Source: JADKAV01 sp963733395 (GTDB lineage Bacteria > Actinomycetota > Actinomycetes > S36-B12 > UBA10799). From it: a DNA stretch of 64,000 nucleotides. The position numbers and the translations under genes are program-made. The notes under the pieces are model-generated. The model did no database searches. It saw nothing but the letters and a program-made list of their open reading frames with translations, and was not told the DNA's origin. Below are positions 25,540 through 33,973 of this stretch, piece after piece. The DNA lies in contig CAVTCZ010000019.1 in assembly GCA_963733395.1 (NCBI GenBank), positions 248,001 to 312,000 of the forward strand, written 5' to 3'. The stretch's first letter is position 1; every line of letters starts with the position of its first letter.

Positions 25540-25656
25540 AGTACGCCCGGCGAAGCGGCCCGACTAGGGGCCAGAAGCACCGCGGCACGGCGGCGACGCG
25601 CGGTGCCGCCAGGCCCTCCGGGCCCACCGCCAACGCCTGCACGACGGCGTGCATCG

Positions 25657-26247
25657 CTACCTCGGCCCGAAGATCAGCGGCTGGATCTTGCGCAGGACCT
25701 TGATCGACGCCTTGTACCCCTTGGCCGGCGCGGACCGGATCTGCAGTCGTTCGCCGCAAGCCCCGGCGTCGACGTAGAAGAAGTCCACCACCATCTCGCC
25801 GCGGATGACCTTCTTGCCGCGCTTGCCGGTGAACTTCACGCTCTGCCGCAGGTAGTTCTGGCCGATGGTCTGGACGGCCCCGATGCTGGTGTAGCGAGCC
25901 CCCTTGAGGCCGAAACTGTAGAGACCGTAGTTGGACGAGGCCCCGGCCAGTGCGGTGTTCCGGGAGTAGGCGAAGAACTCGTCGGTGGTCGACCACAGGG
26001 GCGGGTAGACGCACGGCGCCCCACTGGCGCCGTAGTGCAGGAACCGGTCGCCGGTCGGTGATCCGACCAGTAGGTCGTTGGCGCCGTCGGAGGCGACCCA
26101 GTCCTGCGGGCCGTACCAGGTCCAGTGGGTCAGTTCGTGGCGGACGAAGTTGCGGGGGATCTCTGGGTCGGCTGCGGTCGCTGCGGGGGCCGAGGTGGCG
26201 ATCAGCGCCACAGTGCCGAGGATCGCGACGGATAGGCGCTTGATCAT
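25657..26247 (-). CDS. Secreted protein of unknown function
   Basis: A 196-residue protein with a clear signal peptide (basic MIKR, hydrophobic VAILGTVALIATSA, cleavage likely after ATA at about residue 26). The mature part starts ADPEIPRNFVRHELTHW and has a strand-rich middle rich in Tyr, Trp and Gly, a Cys pair (GAPCVYPP, GACGERL) and a basic KGYKASIKVLRKIQP end. I do not recognise the family. No partner genes are evident. Confidence 0.65.
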   Translation of the reverse strand: MIKRLSVAILGTVALIATSAPAATAADPEIPRNFVRHELTHWTWYGPQDWVASDGANDLLVGSPTGDRFLHYGASGAPCVYPPLWSTTDEFFAYSRNTALAGASSNYGLYSFGLKGARYTSIGAVQTIGQNYLRQSVKFTGKRGKKVIRGEMVVDFFYVDAGACGERLQIRSAPAKGYKASIKVLRKIQPLIFGPR

Positions 26248-26311
26248 GCAGGGAGTCCAGGCCCGGAGCCACCGCCCGGGTTGCCCGTAACGGGATCACG
26301 GCAGTCACCGT

Positions 26312-26327
26312 GCCCCCGAGAGGATTC
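26312..26327. repeat. 16-bp copy of the tRNA-Arg 3' end
   Basis: GCCCCCGAGAGGATTC here repeats exactly the 3' end of the tRNA-Arg gene (26409-26424, same strand orientation). Such partial duplications are left by integrases that target tRNA 3' ends. Only about 80 bases separate the copies, and the sequence between contains no gene. Confidence 0.6.
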
Positions 26328-26407
26328 CGTCGGCCTGCGGCCTCCTCCTCGAATCCTCGGTGGGGAGGACTCTACGTTTCCCGGGGCAGGCCCCGAGCAA
26401 CCTGGAG

Positions 26408-26480
26408 CGCCCCCGAGAGGATTCGAACCTCCGACAAATGGTTTAGGAAACCACTGCTCTATCCCCTGAGCTACGGGGGC
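26408..26480 (-). tRNA. tRNA-Arg (anticodon CCT)
   Basis: Reading down from 26480: acceptor GCCCCCG, D arm TAGCTCAGGGGATAGAGCA, anticodon stem-loop GTGGT-TTCCTAA-ACCAT, T arm GGAGGTTCGAATCCTCT, closing CGGGGGC, discriminator G. 73 bases; CCT decodes AGG. Confidence 0.95.
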
Positions 26481-26504
26481 GGTCCCCTCAGTGTAGAGAG
26501 CGGT

Positions 26505-27495
26505 TCAGGATCCCTCGCCCGTGCCGTCCACGTGCACTTCTTCCCGCCTCGGCGAGATCTGCGTCCCACCCCAGAAATTACGCGGTCGCGGGCCGGTCGA
26601 CAGCGCCTTGACCCAGGCGCGGCCGTCGTACCGCGCGGGTTTGGTGTCGAGGATGAAGTCGATCAGCGCGGAGGCGAAGTGCTCGGGATCGTCCTCGTGC
26701 GGGAAGTGCCCGGCATGCGGGATGATCTCCAACTGCGAGCCGGGCAGCAGAGCGTGCGCGGCGTATGCGTGTTTGACGGGGATGATGCTGTCCTGCTCGC
26801 CCCAGACGATCAACGACGGCATCGCCTCGGCCAGGTAAGTCCGGTCGATCATCGTGATCACCTGTCCGCGCCAGTCCACTGCTGCCCGCAGCACGTGGTG
26901 GAAGGCCCTCCGGCGGCCACGATCGCCCAGCGAATCGAGAACCTCCGCGGCTCCGTCGAAGTCGATGGTTCCGGGAGCGCCGGTGCGGTGCAGGAGTCGC
27001 AGGGCGGCGATGGCGGGAAGGCGCAGCGGTGCCTCGCCCAGCAACTTGAGTGCCGTGTTCCCGCCGGGCATGGTCATGGCCCGCATGACCGGGTGGACGG
27101 ATTTGCCCAGGCCCCCGGAACCGACGAGCACGAGACGTTGGGTGCTCTGCGGGAACTGATAGGCGAACTGCATCGCGATGCCGCCACCGAGGCTGTGGCC
27201 CACGATCGTCGCCGAGCGGATGCCGTGGATGGCCAGCAGGTCGCGCACACCGTTGGCGTACCCACCGATGCTGTAGTCGGCGCGGGGGGCGCCCGACTCG
27301 CCGTGGCCCAGCAGGTCCGGGGCGAACACGGTGAAGTGCCGGCTCAGCGGCCGCAAGCACGGGAAGCCACGTGCGGTGGTTGCAGCCGATCCCGTGCAGA
27401 AGGACCAGTGCCGGGCCGCGGCCGACCTTGACGAAGGCTCGCGGATGGCCATGAATCGTCACGGACTGCAGTCTGGGAACCGCGGATAGGGGCAT
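26505..27495 (-). CDS. Alpha/beta-hydrolase, one frameshift
   Basis: An alpha/beta-hydrolase with the oxyanion HG in LVLLHGIGCNHRTW, nucleophile elbow GHSLGGG, acid in WGEQDSIIPV and catalytic His in HAGHFPHEDDP; it resembles ester or C-C bond hydrolases such as lipases and MhpC-like enzymes, substrate unknown. The N terminus (MPLSAVPRLQSVTIHG) is in one frame up to WLPVL and the rest (RPLSRHFTVFAPD) is one frame over; skipping one base near 27353 joins them to about 329 residues. The ATG at 27495 follows a full-length Shine-Dalgarno sequence (AAGGAGGTGATC), which decides the start. Confidence 0.85.
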
Positions 27496-27686
27496 GATCA
27501 CCTCCTTGCCAGGCACGTCCACTATGCCGCTCCGACGGCGGGCGGGGAACCCGAACCGGCAAAATCCACTCCGCCGGGGTTCGGATTTGCCGACATGTGA
27601 CCTAGGACACGCTTGCAGAAGTCCGGTATGGGGGATGATGGTGGGAGCCACCGAACCGAAGTGGCAGATGAACGTCTGGAGGTCCC

Positions 27687-28451
27687 ATGGCCCACTACAA
27701 ACTCCCCATGCTCGAGGAGACCGGCTACGCCGTGCTCGACTCCTACGGTGACCCGATCGACCCGCAGGAGTGGTTGTCGGTGGAGTACGTCGACTGGAAG
27801 TCCGGCGGCGACACCCGGTTCGCCCCGCTGGCCAGTGCCTACGGTGAGATCGAGTGCAACGGCTTCTGGCACTTCGACCCGCCGAAGGCCGACAAGGACG
27901 GCGTCTGGATCGACAGCCAGGTCGAGAAGGCCCCCACGCTGGTGAAGCGTGCACTGGAGTCCGGCGCCAACGTCGGCCGTTGCCGCATCATCGAACTGCA
28001 GCCGAACTCGTACGCCGACGCCCTGTACAACTCGCACGAGGACGACAACAACCGCCTCAACCCCGATGGTGAGGGCTGGGTCGTTCGGTGCTTCATGAAT
28101 CTGACCGACGACCAGAACACCTACATGATCCTGCGTGAGGACATCAACGACCCCAGCAGCGAGGTCCGGATCAAACTCCCGGCCGGCGCGCAACTCGTGG
28201 TCGACTCCGAGCGGCTGTGGCACTCCGTGTGGCACGGCGGCGACGAGCCCCGTTACTGCCTGATCACCTCGTTCGAGTCCGGCCCGGAACTGGAGAAGTG
28301 GATGTGGGAGAACAACCCCCGCTTCCACGTCAACGACATCGAGCTCGATCCCGAGTTCGCGGCCGAGGCCGAGGTCGAGGCGCACGAGCGCCGCGACGCC
28401 CGTACCGCGTACTACGGCTACGACCCCACGACGGTGAAGTCCGAAGCCTGA
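27687..28451 (+). CDS. Possible Fe(II)/2-oxoglutarate-dependent dioxygenase-like protein
   Basis: A 254-residue soluble acidic protein. It shows a candidate double-stranded beta-helix metal site: NSHEDDNNRL (H-x-D type, near residue 117) and a distal LWHSVWHGGDEPRYCLITSF with His and a following Arg that could bind 2-oxoglutarate, as in aspartyl/asparaginyl hydroxylase-like proteins. No other family marker is clear. The start ATG has a GGAGG site 9 bases upstream. It is divergent from the hydrolase (191-base gap with no other gene) and ends in a perfect terminator. The substrate cannot be assigned. Confidence 0.5.
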   Translation: MAHYKLPMLEETGYAVLDSYGDPIDPQEWLSVEYVDWKSGGDTRFAPLASAYGEIECNGFWHFDPPKADKDGVWIDSQVEKAPTLVKRALESGANVGRCRIIELQPNSYADALYNSHEDDNNRLNPDGEGWVVRCFMNLTDDQNTYMILREDINDPSSEVRIKLPAGAQLVVDSERLWHSVWHGGDEPRYCLITSFESGPELEKWMWENNPRFHVNDIELDPEFAAEAEVEAHERRDARTAYYGYDPTTVKSEA

Positions 28452-28460
28452 TCCAGCTCC

Positions 28461-28488
28461 GAAGCCCCCGGCCACGGTCGGGGGCTTC
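28461..28488 (+). terminator. Hairpin terminator after the dioxygenase-like gene
   Basis: A perfect 10-bp stem (GAAGCCCCCG with CGGGGGCTTC) and an 8-base loop, starting 10 bases after the stop codon. Confidence 0.85.
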
Positions 28489-28574
28489 GTCGTGCGAGGA
28501 GGTGCTTCGGCTTGTGGCAGGAGTGCCAGCCGGTCCTGCCCGATCGCCGGTGGAGCGGCGGGTTGGCTCTGCCG

Positions 28575-28657
28575 AGGCACTTGGTGAGAAGTTGTCCCGT
28601 TCGTGAGGCGTTTGCACGCGTGCCTTGCTCACCAACGGGACAAGTTCTAACCAACGA
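28575..28657. repeat. CACGCGTG-centred inverted repeat (family 2, locus A)
   Basis: TTGTCCCGTT (28592) pairs with AACGGGACAA (28634), and inside it GTGAG pairs with CTCAC. The loop carries the palindrome CACGCGTG (28615-28622). The outer word GGCACTTGGTGAG (from 28576) is shared with the locus at 44.5 kb. The rest of the gap 28489-28725 holds nothing else I can identify. Confidence 0.9.
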
Positions 28658-28725
28658 CGCGCGTCTCCCAAGACATCCGGGACCATGGGTCTGGCTGCCC
28701 TGGAATCAAAGAAGCGGCGGCTTCG

Positions 28726-29562
28726 TCAGCGCTTCTCGGTGGGTTTCAGATCCGGCGCGAGGTTGACCATGGCCCGGGCCATCGAGCGCTGGCGGGCTCC
28801 GGAGATCCGGCGCGGCAGTTCGATCGTGACCGCCCAGCCGCGGTAGTCGGTGTTGAACCAGCCGGTCATGGTCCCGGCGCACTTGGTCACGCAACTCACG
28901 CGGCTGATGGGCAGGCGCAGATCCCTGCTCAACCGGCGCACCCACTTGCGGACCTTGTTGCTGGTGCCGCGGTCGACCACATTCGCGTGTTGGTGGTACG
29001 ACACGATGGCGTCCGGGCGGATCTGTTCTGCGCCGACCATGAATGCTCTGGTCTCGGGTTCGCTGGCAGGGCGTGGCCCGGAGTAGAACAACGAACCCGG
29101 GGTCCCCGGCAACCACCCCTGCGGGAAGTTGCGGTTGAGGTCCACCCGGTTGGCGTTGCGGCGGGTACGCATCGCCGCACCATCGGGATTCATGGTCCGG
29201 ATGGTCCAGATGGCTGTGTCCTTGCGGGGCGTGAGCTTGCGGAGCTTGTCGACCACGTACCTGCCGTAGGGCTCGTCGCCGTGCATCTGGCCCAGCACGA
29301 GCAGGACGCGCTTGGCATCCGGCTCCCCCTGGCGCTTGGCCACGATCGGGGTACCGTCCCGGGACTCGCCCAGGACCAGGCGCTTGGGCATCGGCTTGGG
29401 AGTTGGGGTGGGGGTAGGAGTGGGGGTCGGTGTGGGCGGCGGGGGAGTGGGAGTCGTGCTCTCCGTGGGTGTCGGCGCGGGGGTCTCATCGGCCCAGGCG
29501 GTGGCGCCGCTGCCGCACAGGACACCGGTCAGGCACACCACGGCGAGGGCTCGACGCACCAT
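28726..29562 (-). CDS. Secreted M14-family zinc carboxypeptidase-like protein
   Basis: A 278-residue exported peptidase: signal peptide (VVCLTGVLCGSGATAWA), a Pro/Thr repeat linker of ~30 residues, then an M14 domain. Zinc ligands HGDE in LVLGQMHGDEPYG (HxxE), the substrate-binding NRVDLNRNFP block, the third zinc His in SYHQHANVV and catalytic Glu in VTIELPRR are all visible, so it should be active. Small M14 members act on peptidoglycan peptides or secreted peptides; here a wall-associated role is likely because of the PT linker. Confidence 0.85.
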   Translation of the reverse strand: MVRRALAVVCLTGVLCGSGATAWADETPAPTPTESTTPTPPPPTPTPTPTPTPTPKPMPKRLVLGESRDGTPIVAKRQGEPDAKRVLLVLGQMHGDEPYGRYVVDKLRKLTPRKDTAIWTIRTMNPDGAAMRTRRNANRVDLNRNFPQGWLPGTPGSLFYSGPRPASEPETRAFMVGAEQIRPDAIVSYHQHANVVDRGTSNKVRKWVRRLSRDLRLPISRVSCVTKCAGTMTGWFNTDYRGWAVTIELPRRISGARQRSMARAMVNLAPDLKPTEKR

Positions 29563-29603
29563 TCGAGGTTAACTTAGGCTCCACTGGCCCGTACGCTGGT
29601 GGG

Positions 29604-29729
29604 GTGGCACGCAAACTCAACCTGGACGTCGAGCTGGACCCGCAGATCACCGGCGACGAGGCGGGTGGTCACGATTCCACTGACGCGGACCTGCTGGCCG
29701 AACGGCCGCCGCACCATGACCGGGACTGA
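29604..29729 (+). CDS. Small acidic protein (41 residues), function unknown
   Basis: The frame from the GTG at 29604 encodes an acidic 41-residue peptide (ARKLNLDVELDPQITGDE through LLAERPPHHDRD). It has no signal or membrane segment. It sits between the divergent M14 gene and the convergent ferritin gene and ends exactly where ferritin ends. The composition is protein-like rather than a shadow of another gene, and no ORF opposes it, but support is limited. Confidence 0.4.
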   Translation: MARKLNLDVELDPQITGDEAGGHDSTDADLLAERPPHHDRD

Positions 29730-30266
29730 CTACGGCGTCAGCGAGGCGGCGCCGCCGGCAGCCCGGGGGGCAGTGGGATCCACACCTGATTCCGCAGGCT
29801 CGCGCGCGAGGTAGTCCTCCAGCAGCATGATGTTCTCGCCGCACCGACGGGCGACCTGCAGCAAGGTCGACATACTCGAGACCTCTTCGACCTGCTCCTT
29901 GAGGAACCAGTGGGTGAACTGTTCGGCCAGGTAGTCGTGATCCTCGCGGGCGGCGGCGATGATCCGTTCGAACTGCCCGGTGACGATTTCCTCCTGCTCG
30001 ACCGCGAACTCCAGGATCCCGGCCACCGAGTCCGGGATCGGTGCGAGTTGCGGAATCGCCGGGACGGTCACCTCGGTCCCACGGTCCATCAGGTACTGCA
30101 CGACCATCATCGCGTGGTTGCGTTCCTCCACGGCCTGCGCGTAGAAGCGCTCGGCCATCCGTGGCAGGGCTTGCTGGTCGAACCACACGGCGAACGCCGC
30201 GTACTGCTGAGAGGCCGTGAACTCGTGCTCGATCTGCTGCGTGAGCAGGGTGTTGGTTGCAGACAC
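29730..30266 (-). CDS. Ferritin
   Basis: A 178-residue bacterial ferritin (Ftn type, no haem-binding Met placement obvious). The four-helix bundle with the ferroxidase ligands is readable: EFTASQQYAAFAVWFD (E, helix A), AVEERNHAMMVVQYLMDRG (E-x2-H, helix B), EFAVEQEEIVTGQF (helix C) and FLKEQVEEVSSMSTLL (helix D). It stores iron as ferric mineral in a 24-mer. A ~25-residue low-complexity tail (TAPRAAGGAASLTP) is added. Confidence 0.9.
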   Translation of the reverse strand: MSATNTLLTQQIEHEFTASQQYAAFAVWFDQQALPRMAERFYAQAVEERNHAMMVVQYLMDRGTEVTVPAIPQLAPIPDSVAGILEFAVEQEEIVTGQFERIIAAAREDHDYLAEQFTHWFLKEQVEEVSSMSTLLQVARRCGENIMLLEDYLAREPAESGVDPTAPRAAGGAASLTP

Positions 30267-30275
30267 GGGACAAGC

Positions 30276-30863
30276 CTATGCCGAAGACAGCAGCACCATC
30301 GCGATGGAATCGGTTGCCGCGGCCTGAACCACCGCAGGTGCCGAGGCTGCCGGCACCGCCACCACGGCACCGGTCTCGGCCGTCAGGGTCAGCACCGACG
30401 CCCCTGACACCAGGGTGCGGGGTCCGGCATCGGTACGTCCCACGAGGTTGACCCGGTCGCCCGGCCGCACCAGGCCGGCGGCGGACAGGCCGTCCGCGGG
30501 CAGCGCAACCGCCACGTGATCGGGGCCCACTTCCGCAAGGGCCTGCGGGCCGACGACGCGCTGCGCCGTGAGGGCTTCCCCGGATCGGATGGCCGCGGTC
30601 GCCCTGCGGCCCACGATCAGGTCGGGCGATCCCTGCGCCGGTGGTGGATGGGTGTCCGCGGGCCAGGCGACGACTGCCACATCCTCGGCCCGGACGATCT
30701 CGCCGGCGGCAACGTCAGCGACGGCGACCAGGATGGGCACGGTCGCGATCGGGCCGCTGCTGCGCAGCCAGAGACCGGCCCCGCCGAGCGCGATGAGCAC
30801 CGCCGCGACCGGCCGCTGAAGCCGCCGCCAGCGGCGTTGGAGCCGCCACGAGTCGATCACCAT
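30276..30863 (-). CDS. SAF-domain protein of the CpaB/RcpC type
   Basis: A 195-residue protein with one N-terminal membrane helix (PVAAVLIALGGAGLWL), then a SAF domain (VPILVAVADVAAGEIVRAEDVAVVAWPAD) and a C-terminal region PADGLSAAGLVRPGDRVNLV typical of CpaB, the Flp-pilus assembly subunit. No tad/flp pilus genes are nearby, so this is a solo actinobacterial CpaB-like protein; it may still work with a pilus locus elsewhere. It lies just upstream of ferritin on the same strand (9-base gap). Confidence 0.75.
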   Translation of the reverse strand: MVIDSWRLQRRWRRLQRPVAAVLIALGGAGLWLRSSGPIATVPILVAVADVAAGEIVRAEDVAVVAWPADTHPPPAQGSPDLIVGRRATAAIRSGEALTAQRVVGPQALAEVGPDHVAVALPADGLSAAGLVRPGDRVNLVGRTDAGPRTLVSGASVLTLTAETGAVVAVPAASAPAVVQAAATDSIAMVLLSSA

Positions 30864-30932
30864 GGGTCGACGCTAGAGGCCCCATGCGACCCTCCGGACA
30901 AGTTGTCCCCAGGTGCCGCAACTGTGGACAGT

Positions 30933-31285
30933 TCAGGTGTTGCTGGATCCGCCGGACTTCCCGGACGACCCGGCGTCGGACTTGCCGGACGACCCGGATC
31001 CGGAATCGGACTTGCCGGACGACCCGGATCCGGATCGGACTTGCCGGACGACCCCGAGTCCTTGGCTGCGGGCTTGGCCGGGTCCGAGGCGGTCTTCTTG
31101 CCGCTGCCGGCCCGGGAGTCCGTTCGGTAGAAGCCGGATCCCTTGAACGTGACGCCGACGTTGCCGATCACCCGGCGCACGTTGCCGCCGCAGTCGGGGC
31201 ACACCTGCAGCGGATCGTCGTGGAAACCCTGCACCTCTTCGAAACGGTGGCCGCAATCCTGGCACTTGTAGACGTACGTGGGCAT
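30933..31285 (-). CDS. FmdB-type zinc-ribbon protein, frameshift in a repeat tail
   Basis: The N-terminal 60 residues (MPTYVYKCQDCGHRFEE, then QVCPDCGGNVRRV) are an FmdB zinc ribbon with two CxxC pairs, a small regulatory-type domain. The C terminus is a Ser/Gly/Lys tail encoded by 30-bp near-repeats. Compared with the next unit, the first unit lacks one T (near 31035), which changes the frame: without it the frame reads a Pro-rich tail to 30857; with the T restored it reads GSGSSGKSD repeats and stops at 30933, as family members do. I use the restored end. Confidence 0.75.
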
Positions 31286-31369
31286 GTGCACCTTCTCTGC
31301 GGAGGACCGGTGGGTTCTATCGGCTATTTTCGAAGGCAGCACATCCTCGCCGAACAAGGGGTCCCCTCT

Positions 31370-32289
31370 GTGATCGTCACCGCGTCCAACCTGCACAAGG
31401 CTTACGGGAGCACGGTCGCCGTCGACGATCTCAGTTTCCAGGTCCGCCCGGGACAGGTCACCGGCTTCCTGGGGCCCAACGGTTCCGGCAAGTCCACGAC
31501 TCTGCGACTCATGCTGGGCCTCGACCATGGCCGCGGCACCACCTTGTGGGACGGTAAGCCGCTGTCCCTGCACGACCACGCACCGAAGGTGGTCGGCGCG
31601 CATCTGGATGCCAAGTTCTTCCACCCCAACCGCTCGGCACGTGCGCACCTGCGGATGCTGGCCGCCGCCAGCCGCACCAAGCGGGCCCGGGTCGACGAGG
31701 TGATCTCCCTGATGGGGCTGGAGATCGGTGGCCAAGAAGCGTCCCAAGGGGTTCTCCCTGGGCATGGGGCAGCGGCTCGGGCTGGCCTCGGCGATCCTCG
31801 CCGAACCGCAGGTGCTGCTGCTGGATGAGCCGGCCAACGGCCTGGACCCGCAGTCGATCCACTGGCTGCGCGACTACCTCAAGTACTACGCCGCGCAGGG
31901 CCGGACGGTGTTCGTGTCCAGCCATCTGCTCAGCGAGATGGAGATCATGGCCGACCACCTGGTGGTCATCGCCAAAGGCCGGCTCCTGGCGAACCAGTCG
32001 CTGGCGGAGTTCGTGGACCGGTCGACGACCAACCACGTCTTCGTGCGCTCGCCCCGGATCCAGGAACTGGCCGTCAGCCATCGCCGCGGAGATCCCGGAT
32101 GCCGACACCAGACCCGAGCCCCCGGACGGACTCGCGGTCAGCGGGCTGACCACGGATGTGATCGGGGATATCGCCTTCCGGAGCGGGTTGCCCGTCTGCG
32201 AACTGACGAAACGGACGGCCAGTCTCGAGCAGGCCTTCCTGGAACTGACCGAGTCCGGCCAGGAGTTCCAGATCGGGCAGGTGAACTGA
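31370..32289 (+). CDS. ABC transporter ATP-binding protein, two frameshifts
   Basis: ATPase of an ABC-2-type exporter. Walker A is GPNGSGKST (about residues 36-44), the signature loop FSLGMGQRLGLAS, Walker B VLLLDEP and the switch HLLSEME are all present. The frame breaks twice, each needing one base skipped: a G at 31727 (GLEI then VAKKRPKGFSLG) and one near 32075 (ELAV then AIAAEIPDAD). Corrected, it is about 305 residues and ends ELTESGQEFQIG before the permease. The GTG at 31370 follows a short leader shared with divergent fmdB. It is coupled to the permease (TGATG). Confidence 0.85.
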
Positions 32290-33017
32290 TGGACCTGTTG
32301 ACCTTCGAATGGCGTCGCGCCACGAGCATCCGCACCACCTGGATCACGTCCTTCTTCGTCATCGCCTCGGTGGCTGCCTTCGCCTACCTCGGAACGCTGG
32401 CGACGACCGACGTCGACGGCAATCAGTTCGACCATGCCGGTGACCGACGTACTGCTGCAGTCGGTGACGGCCAACCCCATCGCCCTGGTTCTGCTCGCCA
32501 GCCTGGGCGCTATGGCCTTCGGCCACGAGTACCGCTACGGCACGATCCGGCTGACCCTGACCGCCTTCCCCGGGCGCGCCGGCGTGTTCTTCGCCAAGCT
32601 CTTCATGTCGCTGTTGATCCCCCTGGTCGTGCTCGCGGTCTCGCTGGTGGTCGCCTACGGGGTGCTGAGCCTGTCGCAAGTGATCGACACCCGCGGCGGT
32701 CTCCCGTGGACCGACATCCTGTGGCAGGTGGCCGTCTATGGCGCGACCTTCGCGGCCCTGGCGTTCTCCTTGACCGTGATCACGCGCAACCATCCGTTGG
32801 GGATCATCGGGCCGTTGCTGCTGTTCCTGCTCGAGAGTGTTCTGGTCTGACTGCTCGCCGAGCGGTTCGCATGGTTGCCGGAGCGTTCTGCCGCTGACGG
32901 TCGATGCGGGCGTGGTTCGCCGGGCAGGACGTGCTCCAGTCGGCGGGCGTCTGGTCGGCGTGGATCGTGGGCTTGCTCGTCCTCGGGCTGGTGCTGCTCA
33001 AACGCCGCGACGCCTGA
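32289..33017 (+). CDS. ABC-2-type permease, several frame breaks
   Basis: Membrane partner of the preceding ATPase. The N terminus (MDLLTFEWRRATSIRTTWITS) and first helix are in frame, then a +1 slip near 32432 leads to TDVLLQSVTANPIALVLLASLGAMAFGHEYRYGTIRLTL (GHEYRxGT is typical of this permease family). An in-frame TGA at 32848 follows LLFLLESVLV, after which the same frame continues LLAERFAWLPE. Two further +1 slips between 32877 and 32905 lead to RAWFAGQDVLQSAGVW and the final hydrophobic helix ending KRRDA at 33017. Restored length is about 241 residues with six helices. It is either error-damaged sequence or a decaying gene. Confidence 0.7.
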
Positions 33018-33061
33018 TCCCGTGGCGCCTGCGGGGCGTATCGCGCACTAGTGTCAGGCGC

Positions 33062-33973
33062 ATGTCGAGAAATCGTGTCACCAAGGCGGTGATTCCGGCC
33101 GCAGGGCTGGGAACCCGGTTCCTGCCGGCGACCAAGGCGACGCCCAAGGAGATGCTGCCGGTGGTGGACCGGCCGGCCATCCAGTACGTCGTGGAAGAAG
33201 CTGTCGACGCCGGACTTGACGACGTATTGATCATCACCGGGCGCAACAAATCCTCGCTCGAGGACCACTTCGACCGGTCCCCGGTGCTGGAGCGGACCCT
33301 GTCCACCAAGAAGGATCACGATCGCCTCGCCTCGGTCATGGAGGCCGCTGAGCTGGCGAAGGTGCACTACGTGCGCCAGGGTGAGCCGCGCGGTCTGGGC
33401 CATGCCGTGCTGTGCGCGGACATGCACGTGGGCGATGAGCCGTTCGCGGTGTTGCTGGGCGATGACCTGATCGATACCCGCAATTACGTGCTGCAACAGA
33501 TGTTGCAGGTGCGTGCCGAACTCGGCGGCAGCGTGCTGTGTCTGATGGAGGTGCCGGCCTCGCAGATCCACCTGTACGGCTGCGCTGCTGTGGAGCCGGT
33601 CCCAGGCTCCGACGCCGTCGCCGTGACCGACCTGGTGGAGAAGCCGGACGCGGACTCCGCTCCCTCGAACCTCGCCGTGATCGGCCGGTACGTCCTCGAT
33701 CCGGCGGTGTTCGAGGTGCTGCGCAACACCCCGCCCGGCCGGGGGGACGAGATCCAGCTCACCGATGCGTTGAAGACCTTGGCGGCCATGCCCGCAGCCG
33801 ACGGTGGCACCGTGCACGGGGTGGTGTTCCGTGGCCGGCGCTACGACACCGGCGACAAGCAGTCCTACCTGCAGGCGACCGTGCGGCTGGCCAGTGCGCG
33901 AAACGACCTGGGCCCCGACTTCCGGGCCTGGCTGCGCGATTTCGTGGCCTCCGAGGAGTTCGCGAGCGACTGA
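33062..33973 (+). CDS. galU: UTP-glucose-1-phosphate uridylyltransferase
   Basis: Makes UDP-glucose from UTP and glucose-1-phosphate for cell-wall sugars. The 303-residue protein shows the nucleotide signature PAAGLGTRFLPATKATPKEM (residues about 12-31), the EEAVDAGLDDVLIITGRNK block, LLGDDLID and VEKPDADSAPSN; length is normal. The ATG at 33062 is used; the open frame upstream overlaps the permease and has no homologous sequence. It starts a tight operon galU-glp-rimJ (overlapping stops and starts) followed by glpR, the order seen at M. tuberculosis Rv0993-Rv0996. Confidence 0.95.
   Translation: MSRNRVTKAVIPAAGLGTRFLPATKATPKEMLPVVDRPAIQYVVEEAVDAGLDDVLIITGRNKSSLEDHFDRSPVLERTLSTKKDHDRLASVMEAAELAKVHYVRQGEPRGLGHAVLCADMHVGDEPFAVLLGDDLIDTRNYVLQQMLQVRAELGGSVLCLMEVPASQIHLYGCAAVEPVPGSDAVAVTDLVEKPDADSAPSNLAVIGRYVLDPAVFEVLRNTPPGRGDEIQLTDALKTLAAMPAADGGTVHGVVFRGRRYDTGDKQSYLQATVRLASARNDLGPDFRAWLRDFVASEEFASD

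Noticed and set aside
25505..25560. A tRNA-like stretch (GGTTCGAATCC) near the LapA gene
   Set aside because: The T-loop sequence is present but neither an acceptor stem nor a D arm can be paired around it.
32848..32850. TGA in the ABC permease read as recoded (Sec or Trp)
   Set aside because: No SECIS-type context, the normal code is used everywhere else, and other indels lie within 60 bases; sequence error or decay is simpler.
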